In this document: piece after piece, positions 8,422-16,328 of the stretch
Layout of the letters: the number at the start of each line of letters is the position of its first letter
How positions within the stretch are numbered: position 1 is the stretch's first letter
Assembly (NCBI GenBank): GCA_965223125.1
Contig: OZ244984.1
Coordinates: forward strand, 3,286,001 to 3,350,000
Length of the DNA stretch: 64,000 nucleotides
Direction: 5' to 3'
Source of the DNA: Pacificispira sp965223125
GTDB lineage: Bacteria; Pseudomonadota; Alphaproteobacteria; UBA8366; Aestuariispiraceae
The notes under the pieces: model-generated
The model's input: only the letters and a program-made list of their open reading frames with translations
What the model was told of the DNA's origin: nothing
Databases searched by the model: none
Made by a program: the position numbers and the translations under genes

Positions 8422-10509
8422 ATGGAATACATCATTATCGGATGTGGATTGCTGGCGGTGCTCTATGGTGCCGTGACATCCAAGAACATCCTAGGCATGA
8501 GCGCCGGAAACGAGCGCATGCAGGAAATCGCCGCGGCGATCCAGGAAGGGGCCACGGCCTATCTGAACCGCCAGTACATGACGATCGGCATCGTCGGGGT
8601 CGTCGTGACCCTCATTCTCGGCTTCGCGCTCGACTGGACCAGTGCCATCGGCTTCGTGATCGGGGCGGTGCTCTCCGGTCTTGCGGGTTATGTCGGAATG
8701 ACGATTTCGGTTCGCGCCAACGTGCGCACGACCGAGGCGTCGCGCGAGAGCCTGGCTGCCGGTCTGTCGGTCTCCTTCCGTTCCGGCGCGGTGACCGGGA
8801 TGCTGGTTGCCGGTCTCGCCCTGCTGGCCATTGCGGGCTACTATTTCATCCTGGTGGCCCAGCATGACGTCAACGATGTGAACCAGGCCAAGGGCATCAT
8901 CAACGGTCTCGTCGGTCTGGCCTTCGGTGCCTCGTTGATCTCCATTTTCGCGCGTCTCGGCGGCGGGATCTTCACCAAGGGTGCCGATGTCGGTGCTGAT
9001 CTGGTGGGCAAGGTCGAAGCCGGTATTCCGGAAGATGATCCGCGCAACCCGGCCGTGATCGCGGACAATGTCGGCGACAATGTCGGTGACTGTGCGGGCA
9101 TGGCGGCGGATCTGTTCGAAACCTATGTCGTGACGGTCGGGGCCACCATGGTTCTGGCGCTGATCTACGGCATCTCCGGGATCGAGATGAGCCAGTTTCT
9201 GATGTATCCGATGATGATCTGCGGCGTCTGCCTCATTGCCTCGATCATCGGGACGTATTTCGTGCGCCTCGGCGGCGGAACCAACATCATGGGCGCGCTC
9301 TACAAGGGCTTCTTCGGAACCGCTGTGATCTCTGCCATCCTGCTCTATCCGATCACCAGCTTCGTGCTGGGCATGGATACCGTGATGACGGTCAATCAGA
9401 CCAGCTTTACCGGGATGGACCTGTTCTTCTGCGGTATCATCGGTCTGGTGCTGACCGGTCTGATCATCTGGGTCACCGAATACTATACCTCGACCAGCTT
9501 CCGTCCGGTTCGCTCCATCGCGAAATCCTCGGAAACCGGTCACGGTACGAACGTGATCCAGGGGCTTGCCATTTCGATGGAAGCGACCGCCATTCCGGCG
9601 ATCCTGATCTGTGTTGCGATCATCGCGACCTACCAGATTGCGGGCCTGTTCGGGATCGCGATTGCAGTGACCACGATGCTGGCGCTGGCCGGTATGGTCG
9701 TCGCTCTGGACGCCTATGGTCCGGTGACGGACAATGCGGGCGGCATCGCGGAAATGGCCGAACTGGATGAGAGCGTGCGCAAGACCACGGACGCGCTGGA
9801 CGCCGTCGGCAACACCACCAAGGCCGTTACCAAGGGCTATGCCATCGGTTCCGCCGGTCTCGGTGCGCTGGTGCTGTTCTCGGCCTACACCGCCGATCTG
9901 TCGCGGTTCTTCTCCGCAACAGTCGTCGATTTCTCGCTCTCCAACCCCTATGTCGTCGTCGGCCTGCTGATCGGGGGCCTGCTCCCCTATCTCTTCGCCG
10001 CGATGGGCATGACTGCGGTGGGTCGCGCCGGTTCGGCGGTTGTCGTCGAGGTGCGTCGCCAGTTCAAGGAAATCCCCGGCATCATGGAAGGCACCGGCAA
10101 GCCGGAATACGGCCGTTGCGTCGATATGCTGACCAAGCGGGCGATCAGTGAAATGATCGTTCCCTCACTGCTGCCGGTGTTGAGCCCGATCGTGCTCTAC
10201 TTCGTCATCAATGCGGTGACGACCCAGGGCAACGCCTTCGCGGCCGTCGGTGCGATGCTGCTGGGCGTGATCGTCACGGGCCTGTTCGTCGCGATCTCGA
10301 TGACCGCAGGCGGTGGTGCCTGGGACAATGCCAAGAAGTATATCGAGGACGGCAATCACGGCGGCAAGGGCTCGGAGGCCCACAAGGCAGCCGTGACCGG
10401 CGATACGGTCGGCGATCCCTACAAGGATACGGCCGGACCGGCGGTGAACCCGATGATCAAGATCACGAATATTGTGGCCTTGCTGCTGCTGGCCGCGCTG
10501 GCTGCCTGA
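8422..10509 (+). CDS. hppA: K+-independent membrane H+-translocating pyrophosphatase
   Basis: This integral membrane enzyme couples hydrolysis of pyrophosphate to proton export. The hallmark substrate and metal motifs are intact: DVGADLVGKVEAGIPEDDPRNP, DNVGDNVGDCAGMAADLFE, and the C-terminal TVGDPYKDTAGPA. The segment GNTTKAVTKGYAIGSAG carries lysine where K+-dependent enzymes have alanine, so this is the K+-independent, proton-pumping class. The start ATG at 8422 follows GAGAAGGGAA, giving 695 residues with about 16 membrane helices, the normal size. It is monocistronic and ends in a strong terminator. Confidence 0.97.
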   Translation: MEYIIIGCGLLAVLYGAVTSKNILGMSAGNERMQEIAAAIQEGATAYLNRQYMTIGIVGVVVTLILGFALDWTSAIGFVIGAVLSGLAGYVGMTISVRANVRTTEASRESLAAGLSVSFRSGAVTGMLVAGLALLAIAGYYFILVAQHDVNDVNQAKGIINGLVGLAFGASLISIFARLGGGIFTKGADVGADLVGKVEAGIPEDDPRNPAVIADNVGDNVGDCAGMAADLFETYVVTVGATMVLALIYGISGIEMSQFLMYPMMICGVCLIASIIGTYFVRLGGGTNIMGALYKGFFGTAVISAILLYPITSFVLGMDTVMTVNQTSFTGMDLFFCGIIGLVLTGLIIWVTEYYTSTSFRPVRSIAKSSETGHGTNVIQGLAISMEATAIPAILICVAIIATYQIAGLFGIAIAVTTMLALAGMVVALDAYGPVTDNAGGIAEMAELDESVRKTTDALDAVGNTTKAVTKGYAIGSAGLGALVLFSAYTADLSRFFSATVVDFSLSNPYVVVGLLIGGLLPYLFAAMGMTAVGRAGSAVVVEVRRQFKEIPGIMEGTGKPEYGRCVDMLTKRAISEMIVPSLLPVLSPIVLYFVINAVTTQGNAFAAVGAMLLGVIVTGLFVAISMTAGGGAWDNAKKYIEDGNHGGKGSEAHKAAVTGDTVGDPYKDTAGPAVNPMIKITNIVALLLLAALAA

Positions 10510-10539
10510 TCGGGTTTTCGTACGCTTGTTAGAACTGCC

Positions 10540-10571
10540 AACCCCGGAGCTTCGGCTCCGGGGTTTTTCTT
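10540..10571 (+). terminator. Strong terminator after hppA
   Basis: An eleven-base perfect stem AACCCCGGAGC / GCTCCGGGGTT is closed by a stable TTCG tetraloop and followed by TTTCTTT, 30 bases after the hppA stop. Confidence 0.95.
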
Positions 10572-10727
10572 TGGCGGCATGTCGTTGAGTTTTTTGTTAC
10601 TGGTACGGTGTGGGGCGTCAACTTTATCGCGTCCATTATCACGCTGGGTTACATGATGCGGGATATGGGAGGAAAAAAGATGCGCGAGATGAGCTAGCGG
10701 CCGTTCGAAGAACGTATGATGTGGGAC

Positions 10728-11030
10728 TTACCATCGATCAGGCGCGTCAGCGGGTGCAATTCGCCCCAGATCCTTTCGGTCAAGGGGATGGACTATTACC
10801 TGACCACATCTTTCGATCCACTCTCGTCTTGGCTTCGTCATGAGAAACAGAAACCAAGGTATGAACAATAGGAAGCTAACCATCACCTTAGAATACTCCG
10901 AATCGAAGCCAAGAAGGTTGCAAAGCCAGAAACCAGGTATGATTGGCAATACAAAAAATAGGGTGAGAACTAATCCGTATGCGATACCAAGTCTCAGCTT
11001 CCGATGTATAAGCATGAGAACCCACATCAC
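10728..11030 (-). CDS. Small membrane protein of the AT-richer patch
   Basis: This 100-residue protein starts with GTG (or the adjacent ATG) immediately after the stop of the 11031-11531 gene, so the two are translationally linked. It has two hydrophobic helices (about 14-38 and 46-64) followed by a charged cytoplasmic tail of about 35 residues. Base composition is clearly lower in GC than the surrounding genes, which suggests acquisition by transfer. I do not recognise the family. With its partner it may form a small membrane complex; that is inference from the arrangement only. Confidence 0.6.
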   Translation of the reverse strand: MMWVLMLIHRKLRLGIAYGLVLTLFFVLPIIPGFWLCNLLGFDSEYSKVMVSFLLFIPWFLFLMTKPRREWIERCGQVIVHPLDRKDLGRIAPADAPDRW

Positions 11031-11531
11031 TTACAAAGTGGCCATGCCACGGGCATGTATCTTCCCGTCAGTTGTTTCAAGCGTGATGACGTTTCCACAG
11101 AAAGCAAAGCAGAAGGCTTTCTCAGATGCACCAATGGCTTGGAACAATGCTTCCAAGTAAATGGTTTTAGCGCGTTTCATCGCAACAAAAGGTGCTAGAA
11201 GCAAGAGCAACCACCACCAACTATAGCTGAAGATCGTCAGGCCAATACCGATGGCTGCTGCTAAGTAGCTTGACAGCGATATCATTGAGACCAGACGCTT
11301 TTGGAATGGGCTGGCAAATACGGAAAAGACGCCGCTTGAGTAGCCGTTTCCGTACGGAGATGTGCGGACGATTACCTGTCCGGCGCGAAGGTCACTCTGC
11401 AACGCGCCAAAGTCAGAGTAAGGAACCTCTTCAAGTTCTGAAACAGAGAACTTCACATCGTGCTTTTCGAAGAAGCCAGACGGCCCCAGATCATCAATGT
11501 TCTTCTCGACGGTTTCGATTTGTTCGGCCAT
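11031..11531 (-). CDS. Membrane protein of unknown function, first gene of a two-gene module
   Basis: This 166-residue protein has an acidic soluble N-terminus (about 1-75), two closely spaced hydrophobic segments (about 78-112, including a WWWLLLLL run) and a C-terminal domain of about 50 residues. Its 3' end abuts the start of the 10728-11030 gene. No clear ribosome-binding site precedes the ATG. GC content is low compared with the rest of the window. No family recognised. The context next to a toxin-antitoxin pair is typical of accessory DNA. Confidence 0.6.
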   Translation of the reverse strand: MAEQIETVEKNIDDLGPSGFFEKHDVKFSVSELEEVPYSDFGALQSDLRAGQVIVRTSPYGNGYSSGVFSVFASPFQKRLVSMISLSSYLAAAIGIGLTIFSYSWWWLLLLLAPFVAMKRAKTIYLEALFQAIGASEKAFCFAFCGNVITLETTDGKIHARGMATL

Positions 11532-11672
11532 ATCGTGTCAACTTTATACGTGCTATAATGGATTTTACTCTACTGCAGCATAACCGAAAAATTTTTACAC
11601 GTTCAGTAAAAACGTACTCGGGGGCAATAAGCCGGGCGAGTGTGGGAATTGATCGGAATGGCCGTCCATGAT

Positions 11673-11697
11673 AGACAAAGATTGTCAATCTTTGTCT
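11673..11697. promoter_or_regulatory. Perfect inverted repeat, likely ParD operator
   Basis: AGACAAAGATT and AATCTTTGTCT form a perfect 11-base inverted repeat around the spacer GTC, ending 23 bases before the antitoxin ATG. ParD-type ribbon-helix-helix antitoxins repress their own operons by binding such sites. The repeat could also form a hairpin but has no T-tract, so an operator is the better reading. Confidence 0.6.
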
Positions 11698-11720
11698 CCG
11701 GCTGCAAGTAAGGTACTCCC

Positions 11721-11969
11721 ATGCACATCTCGCTGACTGAAAAGCTGGAAGATTATGTGAAAAGCAAGGTGCAGTCCGGGCTTTACAACAACGCTTCTGA
11801 GGTCATCCGGGAGGCGTTGCGGTTGAAGATTGCCACCGAAGAGACTGACGAAGTCAAGCTGCACCGTTTGCGCGATGCCATTGAGCCCGCATGGCAACAG
11901 GCCGATCGGGGGGAGTTTGCGGATTATTCGCTTGAGAAGTCGCTTGCGAAACTCAGAGCGCAGGATTGA
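11721..11969 (+). CDS. ParD-like antitoxin (ribbon-helix-helix)
   Basis: This 82-residue protein has the N-terminal ribbon-helix-helix of the ParD/CopG group: a strand MHISLTEKL, then helices carrying the typical GLYNNASEVIREALRL motif. The C-terminal half is charged and helical and would wrap the toxin. It would neutralise the downstream ParE-like toxin and autorepress the operon. Its stop codon overlaps the toxin start (TGATG), the usual coupling in this family. A perfect palindrome lies just upstream. Confidence 0.9.
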   Translation: MHISLTEKLEDYVKSKVQSGLYNNASEVIREALRLKIATEETDEVKLHRLRDAIEPAWQQADRGEFADYSLEKSLAKLRAQD

Positions 11970-12262
11970 TGGCGAGGTTCCGGCTTACGGTTCAGGCTGG
12001 GGCGGATTTTGATGCAATCGGTGTCTACACGCAGGAAATGTGGGGTGACGATCAGGCCGTCCGCTATCTGTCCAAACTGGATGAGACTTTTAGCGCATTG
12101 GCCCGGATACCGGACCTTGGCAAAGACCGAGATGATCTGCGGCCCAATCTTCTGTCCTGCGCTTGCAACCGGCATGTGATCTTCTTCCGGCGGGACGATC
12201 AAGGCAATGTAGACATCCTGCGCATTCTGCATGAGCATATGGACTTTGAGCGCCACCTCTGA
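11969..12262 (+). CDS. ParE/RelE-superfamily toxin
   Basis: This roughly 97-residue protein has the RelE/ParE fold pattern: an N-terminal helix pair with VYTQEMWGDDQAVRYLSKLDETFSALARIPDLGK, then strands with NRHVIFFRRDD and the C-terminal VDILRILHEHMD. ParE members poison DNA gyrase, while RelE members cleave mRNA on the ribosome; pairing with a ParD-type antitoxin favours ParE. I take the ATG at 11969, which overlaps the antitoxin stop; a TTG three bases earlier is in frame. The gene is full length with no inactivating change visible. Confidence 0.88.
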   Translation: MARFRLTVQAGADFDAIGVYTQEMWGDDQAVRYLSKLDETFSALARIPDLGKDRDDLRPNLLSCACNRHVIFFRRDDQGNVDILRILHEHMDFERHL

Positions 12263-12318
12263 GGCACTGCTCCATTTTCAAGCTCGTCGACGGTGGGCGT
12301 TGGATTCGGAGTGCCTCA
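12260..12318. repeat. Inverted repeat at the 3' end of the toxin gene
   Basis: TGAGGCACT at 12260-12268 is matched by AGTGCCTCA at 12310-12318 across a 41-base loop. The first arm includes the toxin stop codon. No T-tract follows, so it is not a standard terminator. It may be an RNA stem protecting or ending the toxin-antitoxin message. Confidence 0.35.
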
Positions 12319-12584
12319 AAGGACCGTCTCCCCGGAAGGCGCGTCAAACGATTGTCCGGGGTGACGAAAATGCGTTTGGCGGCGGCACAGCCTGAATGCA
12401 TTTGATTTGTCGATGGGGCTATCTTTCGTATCCAAACTTTCGGCTTCATCGCCAATAGATACTGTCCATGCGTTCGATGTCGCTTGCCTCCAGATAGTCG
12501 CTGGCCTGTACTTCGATCAGGTGGAGTGGGACGACGCTTTGGAATACTCCTTATTCCTCTTTCTCTCGGGGAACCGCAAAAGAA
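12319..12584. other. Gene-poor stretch between the toxin-antitoxin pair and the dehydrogenase
   Basis: No gene is supported here. Short open stretches exist on both strands around 12440-12545; the minus-strand one reads like a protein end (EASDIERMDSIYW then stop) but has no start. It may be a remnant of a lost gene. Confidence 0.4.
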
Positions 12585-12611
12585 AGCCCCCCGCCTGGTG
12601 TGGCGGAGGGC
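12585..12611 (-). terminator. Terminator after the dimethylglycine-dehydrogenase-like gene
   Basis: On the minus strand a GC-rich stem (GCCCTCCGCC with GGCGGGGGGC, one mismatch) and a six-base loop are followed by TTTCTTTTGC. It lies 28 bases past the stop codon at 12640. Confidence 0.8.
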
Positions 12612-12639
12612 GAGGGGGGAAGTAATTATGGGCGAGGGG

Positions 12640-15102
12640 TTAGCCGTCGGCGCGCAGGCGGTCGTTTTGCGGGTCGAAGGGACTTTCCTCCAGCACGGTG
12701 CAGCGGTGCTGGACGCCCAGGATTTCGATGCCAAGCTCGGTACCGGGCTTGGCCAGGTCCGGGCGGATCATGGCCAGTGCCAGGGATTTCTCCAGCCGGA
12801 AGCCGTAATTGCCGGACGTGCAGCGGCCCACAACCTCGCCATTCAGCGTGATCGGGTTGGAGCCGAGCGCGTCGGAATCGGTCGTGTCATGGACCTCCAG
12901 CGTGCAGAAGGCCCAGTTGAAGCCGCGTTCCTGCCACTGGCTCAGCTTGTCGCGTCCGAGGAAATCGCCCTTGTTCAGATGCACGAAGCGGTCGAGGCCG
13001 GATTCTAGCGCGGCATATTCGATGGACAGTTCCCGGCCCGGCAGGCGGTAGGATTTCTCGATCCGCAGGCAGTCCATGGCGCGGATGCCGAAGGGCTTGA
13101 TGCCGAGATCGGCACCAGCGGCCATCAGCGCATCGAAGATATGGACCTGATATTCGATCGGGTGGTGCAGTTCCCAACCCAGTTCGCCGACGAAGTTGAC
13201 CCGTGCCGCACGGCAGGGGGCATGACCGACATCGATCTTCTGGCTGGAGAGCCAGGGGAAGGCCTTGTTGGAGAAATCGGTACGCGGGCTGACCCGCTGC
13301 ATCAGGGTCCGTGCCTTTGGTCCGGCGACGACCAGCACGCCCATTGCATTGGTGATGTTGTCGAAGCGCACCGAGCCGTCGGTCGGCATGTGCTTTTTGA
13401 TCCAGTCGTGGTCGAGGCGCTGATAGGCCCCGGCGGAGACGACATAGAAGCTGGGATCGCCGGTCATGTAGTCCGGCTCTTCCCGCAGGATGGTGAATTC
13501 CGAATGCACCCCGCCGCTCGGGCTCAGCGCATGGGCAAGACCCAGGCGTCCAATTTTCTGCGGCAGCTTGTTGGCGACGAGATGGTTCAGGAAGTCTTCC
13601 GCGCCAGGCCCGGAGATGCGGCATTTGGCAAATCCTGTCATGTCGAGGATGCCGACATTGTCCATCACATTCTTGCATTCGAGGCCGACCGGATCGTGCC
13701 ATTTTGAGCGGCGGAAGGAATAGTGATCTTCCTGTGGAGTGCCGGGTGGGGCATAGAAATTCGCGCGTTCCCAGCCGAAGCTGGCCCCGAAGACCGCGCC
13801 CAGATCCTTCAGGCGATCATAGATCGGCGTGCGGCGCAGCGGGCGGGCCGCCGGGCGTTCCTCGTCTGGATAATGGGTGATGAAGACGTGGTTGTAGGCC
13901 TCCTCGTTCTTGGTCACGAGGTAGGATTTGGTCGCATAATCGCCAAAGCGACGTGGATCGACGCCCAGCATGTCGATGGTCGGTTCGCCCTCGATGATCC
14001 ACTCCGCCAACTGCCACCCGGCCCCGCCCGCGGCGGTGATACCAAAACTGTGACCTTCGGACAGCCAGAAATTAGGGCGGTCCCAAGCCGGGCCGATGAT
14101 CGGGTTACCGTCCGGGGTGTAGCAGATGGCACCGTTATAGACTTTCTTCACACCGACCTCGCCAAAGGCCGGGACGCGGAACATCGCGCCCTCGATATGC
14201 GGCTCCAGACGGTCCAGGTCTTCCTGGAACAGCTCGTATTCGCAATCCGCCGAGGGGCCATCGACATAGCAGGCCGGTGCGCCTTTCTCGTAGGGGCCAA
14301 GGATCAGGCCACCCTTTTCCTGACGCATGTACCACTGATTGTCGGAATCGCGCAGCACGCCCAGTTCCGGCAGGCCCTGGTCCTTGCGGGCAACCAGGTC
14401 GGGATGGTCGTCGGTGACGATATACTGATGTTCCACCGGAATGACCGGGATGTCGAGGCCGACCATTGCGCCGGTCTGGCGCGCGAAACTGCCGGTGGCC
14501 GATACGATATGCTCACAGGTGATATCACCCTTGTCGGTCGAGACACACCAGTCGCCGGACGGAGTTCGGGAAATGCCGGTGACGCTGGTGTTGCGATAGA
14601 TTGTGGCGCCGCGCGTGCGGGCACCCTGGGCCAGCGCCATGGTCAGGTCGGCGGGCTGGATATAGCCGTCGCCCGGATGCTGGATCGCGCCGACAAGCCC
14701 GTCGATATTGCACAGTGGCCAGATATCCTTGACCTGCTGGGGAGTGAGGAAGTTCACCTCGATCCCGATGGTCGCGGCGACCCCGGCATATTGCCGGTAT
14801 TCGTCCATCCGGTCCCGGGTCTGGGCGAGGCGGATGTTGGAGACCTGCGCAAAACCGACATCCTGGCCGGTTTCCTTCTGAAGTTCCTGATAGAATTCGA
14901 CCGAGTATTTATGCACCTGGCCGACGGAATAGCTCATGTTGAACAGCGGCAGCAGACCCGCTGCATGCCAGGTGGAGCCGGAGGTCAGTTCCTTGCGCTC
15001 GATCAGGACAACGTCGCTCCAGCCCTTCTTTGCCAGATGGTAGAGGGTGGAGACCCCGACGACGCCGCCCCCGATGACGACAACCCGCGCATGGCTTTTC
15101 AT
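12640..15102 (-). CDS. Dimethylglycine/sarcosine dehydrogenase-like flavoprotein with GcvT domain
   Basis: This 820-residue enzyme combines an N-terminal FAD oxidoreductase domain (dinucleotide motif VVVIGGGVVGVS, residues about 5-20) with a C-terminal tetrahydrofolate-binding GcvT-like domain (about 430-810). The motif SGSTWHAAG contains the histidine that carries covalent FAD in dimethylglycine dehydrogenase. Such enzymes demethylate N-methylated glycine derivatives and pass the one-carbon unit to folate. I choose ATG 15102, which follows GGGAAGGGTG. The neighbouring MttB homologue points to breakdown of methylated amines or betaines. The exact substrate cannot be read from the sequence. 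Confidence 0.87.
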   Translation of the reverse strand: MKSHARVVVIGGGVVGVSTLYHLAKKGWSDVVLIERKELTSGSTWHAAGLLPLFNMSYSVGQVHKYSVEFYQELQKETGQDVGFAQVSNIRLAQTRDRMDEYRQYAGVAATIGIEVNFLTPQQVKDIWPLCNIDGLVGAIQHPGDGYIQPADLTMALAQGARTRGATIYRNTSVTGISRTPSGDWCVSTDKGDITCEHIVSATGSFARQTGAMVGLDIPVIPVEHQYIVTDDHPDLVARKDQGLPELGVLRDSDNQWYMRQEKGGLILGPYEKGAPACYVDGPSADCEYELFQEDLDRLEPHIEGAMFRVPAFGEVGVKKVYNGAICYTPDGNPIIGPAWDRPNFWLSEGHSFGITAAGGAGWQLAEWIIEGEPTIDMLGVDPRRFGDYATKSYLVTKNEEAYNHVFITHYPDEERPAARPLRRTPIYDRLKDLGAVFGASFGWERANFYAPPGTPQEDHYSFRRSKWHDPVGLECKNVMDNVGILDMTGFAKCRISGPGAEDFLNHLVANKLPQKIGRLGLAHALSPSGGVHSEFTILREEPDYMTGDPSFYVVSAGAYQRLDHDWIKKHMPTDGSVRFDNITNAMGVLVVAGPKARTLMQRVSPRTDFSNKAFPWLSSQKIDVGHAPCRAARVNFVGELGWELHHPIEYQVHIFDALMAAGADLGIKPFGIRAMDCLRIEKSYRLPGRELSIEYAALESGLDRFVHLNKGDFLGRDKLSQWQERGFNWAFCTLEVHDTTDSDALGSNPITLNGEVVGRCTSGNYGFRLEKSLALAMIRPDLAKPGTELGIEILGVQHRCTVLEESPFDPQNDRLRADG

Positions 15103-15433
15103 ATTTGCTGCACCCTTCCCGATGGACATGGAACTTTTCAGGCGGATATCGGACCTTTGGATATCGCACGGTTATTCTGGCCGCAGAATGTTGAAAGCCG
15201 CCCTGACCCGCTTTCACGTTTGCGACGTTGACGCCAAATCCTACGCCACATCGATGCTTATTCGGTATTCGATGTTTTTGGGCAATAGCTTGAGTCAATA
15301 CACGGGGTAGGGTTATACTTTCCGGGTATTGAATGCGTCTTTGCGGATCGCATGTGGGCAGTAACGTTAACCAAACGTTGCACGCTTTACAGAGTGAAGA
15401 CGCGCATGGGGTAATATTCATGCTGTATAAACA
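15103..15433. other. Divergent intergenic region between the dehydrogenase and PAS genes
   Basis: These 331 bases are relatively AT-rich and hold no gene. They contain a good sigma-70-type promoter toward the PAS gene (15290-15318). A CGTTAACC/AACGTTGC-type patch at 15363-15380 could bind a regulator. No clear ribosome-binding site precedes the PAS gene ATG. Confidence 0.5.
15290..15318 (+). promoter_or_regulatory. Sigma-70-type promoter for the PAS gene
   Basis: TTGAGT (15290-15295) and TTATAC (15313-15318) are separated by exactly 17 bases. The expected transcript would start about 110 bases before the PAS-protein ATG, leaving a long leader. Confidence 0.5.
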
Positions 15434-16066
15434 ATGACACCACCAGACAGCAGGCTACCTTCGGAAGGAAAAGGGTCCTTTGCCGACCGGGCCGCGGCCC
15501 TGTTGGCATCCGACAGGATTGATGATGTCGTCGCCCTGTTCGATTCACCTGAAACCGACAGGCCTTTTCTGCGCTGGTCCCCATCTGTGGATGAGTTGCC
15601 GAACGAGACGATGCGGGGTTTCCTTCGGACATGGGACGCATTGCCACGCCGGGACGGACAGAATCTGCCCAACCATGAGGACTTCGATGTCTTCGATTTC
15701 CGACTGTCCATGGGCTACATGTTCTATCTTGACGTGCTGGAGGAGGGGGCGGATTTCCGCTATCGGGTTTTCGGCAGTCGGCTTGCGGAATTTGCCGGGC
15801 TCGACTGGAGTGGCAGGACCCTGTCCTCCTATCCGGCATCGACCTACAGCCGGGATTTCATGCTGACCGGGTTCAAGGCGATCCTGCTGCGGCGGGAACC
15901 ACTTCAGACACAGCACAGTTCGCCGCGCAATCATATGATCGCGACCTGGCACAGGATCGTGGTTCCATTGATTGATGATGGTGGTGTGATATCCCGGATA
16001 CTGGGCATGAATGTACCTGCTTCACAGATACAACGCGCCAAAAACCAGCTGTTCGATATCCTCTAG
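15434..16066 (+). CDS. PAS-domain protein (PAS_5 type)
   Basis: This 210-residue soluble protein has a central region (about 75-190) with the pattern of the PAS_5 family common in Rhodospirillales: LSMGYMFYLDVLEEGADFRYRVFGSRLAEFAGLDWSGR, followed by RHRIVVPL-like strand and LGMNVPAS. The N-terminal 70 residues include a FLRWSPSVDELPN segment. No output domain is attached, so it may sense a ligand and act through a partner. It lies between the divergent dehydrogenase and the MttB homologue. Role unknown. Confidence 0.7.
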   Translation: MTPPDSRLPSEGKGSFADRAAALLASDRIDDVVALFDSPETDRPFLRWSPSVDELPNETMRGFLRTWDALPRRDGQNLPNHEDFDVFDFRLSMGYMFYLDVLEEGADFRYRVFGSRLAEFAGLDWSGRTLSSYPASTYSRDFMLTGFKAILLRREPLQTQHSSPRNHMIATWHRIVVPLIDDGGVISRILGMNVPASQIQRAKNQLFDIL

Positions 16067-16328
16067 TTCGGGTAGGCACCGATGATGCCTCCTCTTGCTG
16101 GCCTGACATCGCCGTGCCGGTTATCGGCTGCGATGAATGACGCGGCTATGGGGGATTGAAGTCGCGTTTTCGAACGTCGGAACTGCGTGATCGCGTCATA
16201 AGGGGGAATGCGGCGGCGGTTCCGGTAAGGATGCCCGTTCGCGTGGTCTTTGCAGGACTGTTGGTCGATCCATAAGCGCCGTGCCGATCCGGCAACGGAG
16301 GTCGAAGTAGCCCAGGAAGGGGATAGTG

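Noticed and set aside
8491..9543. 350-codon minus-strand open frame
   Set aside because: It is antisense to hppA; the His/Asp/Arg-rich translation has no domain features.
10577..10694. Plus-strand stretch coding for a hydrophobic peptide ending ITLGYMMRDMGGKKMREMS
   Set aside because: It has no good start or ribosome-binding site and follows a strong terminator directly. It may be the tail of a deleted gene, but the support is too thin.
12445..12545. Minus-strand stretch reading EASDIERMDSIYW then stop, resembling a protein end
   Set aside because: There is an in-frame stop about 34 codons upstream and no start codon. It may be a remnant, but nothing allows identification, and the opposite strand is also open.
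13723..15231. 502-codon plus-strand open frame
   Set aside because: It is antisense to the dimethylglycine-dehydrogenase-like gene with its clear FAD motif.
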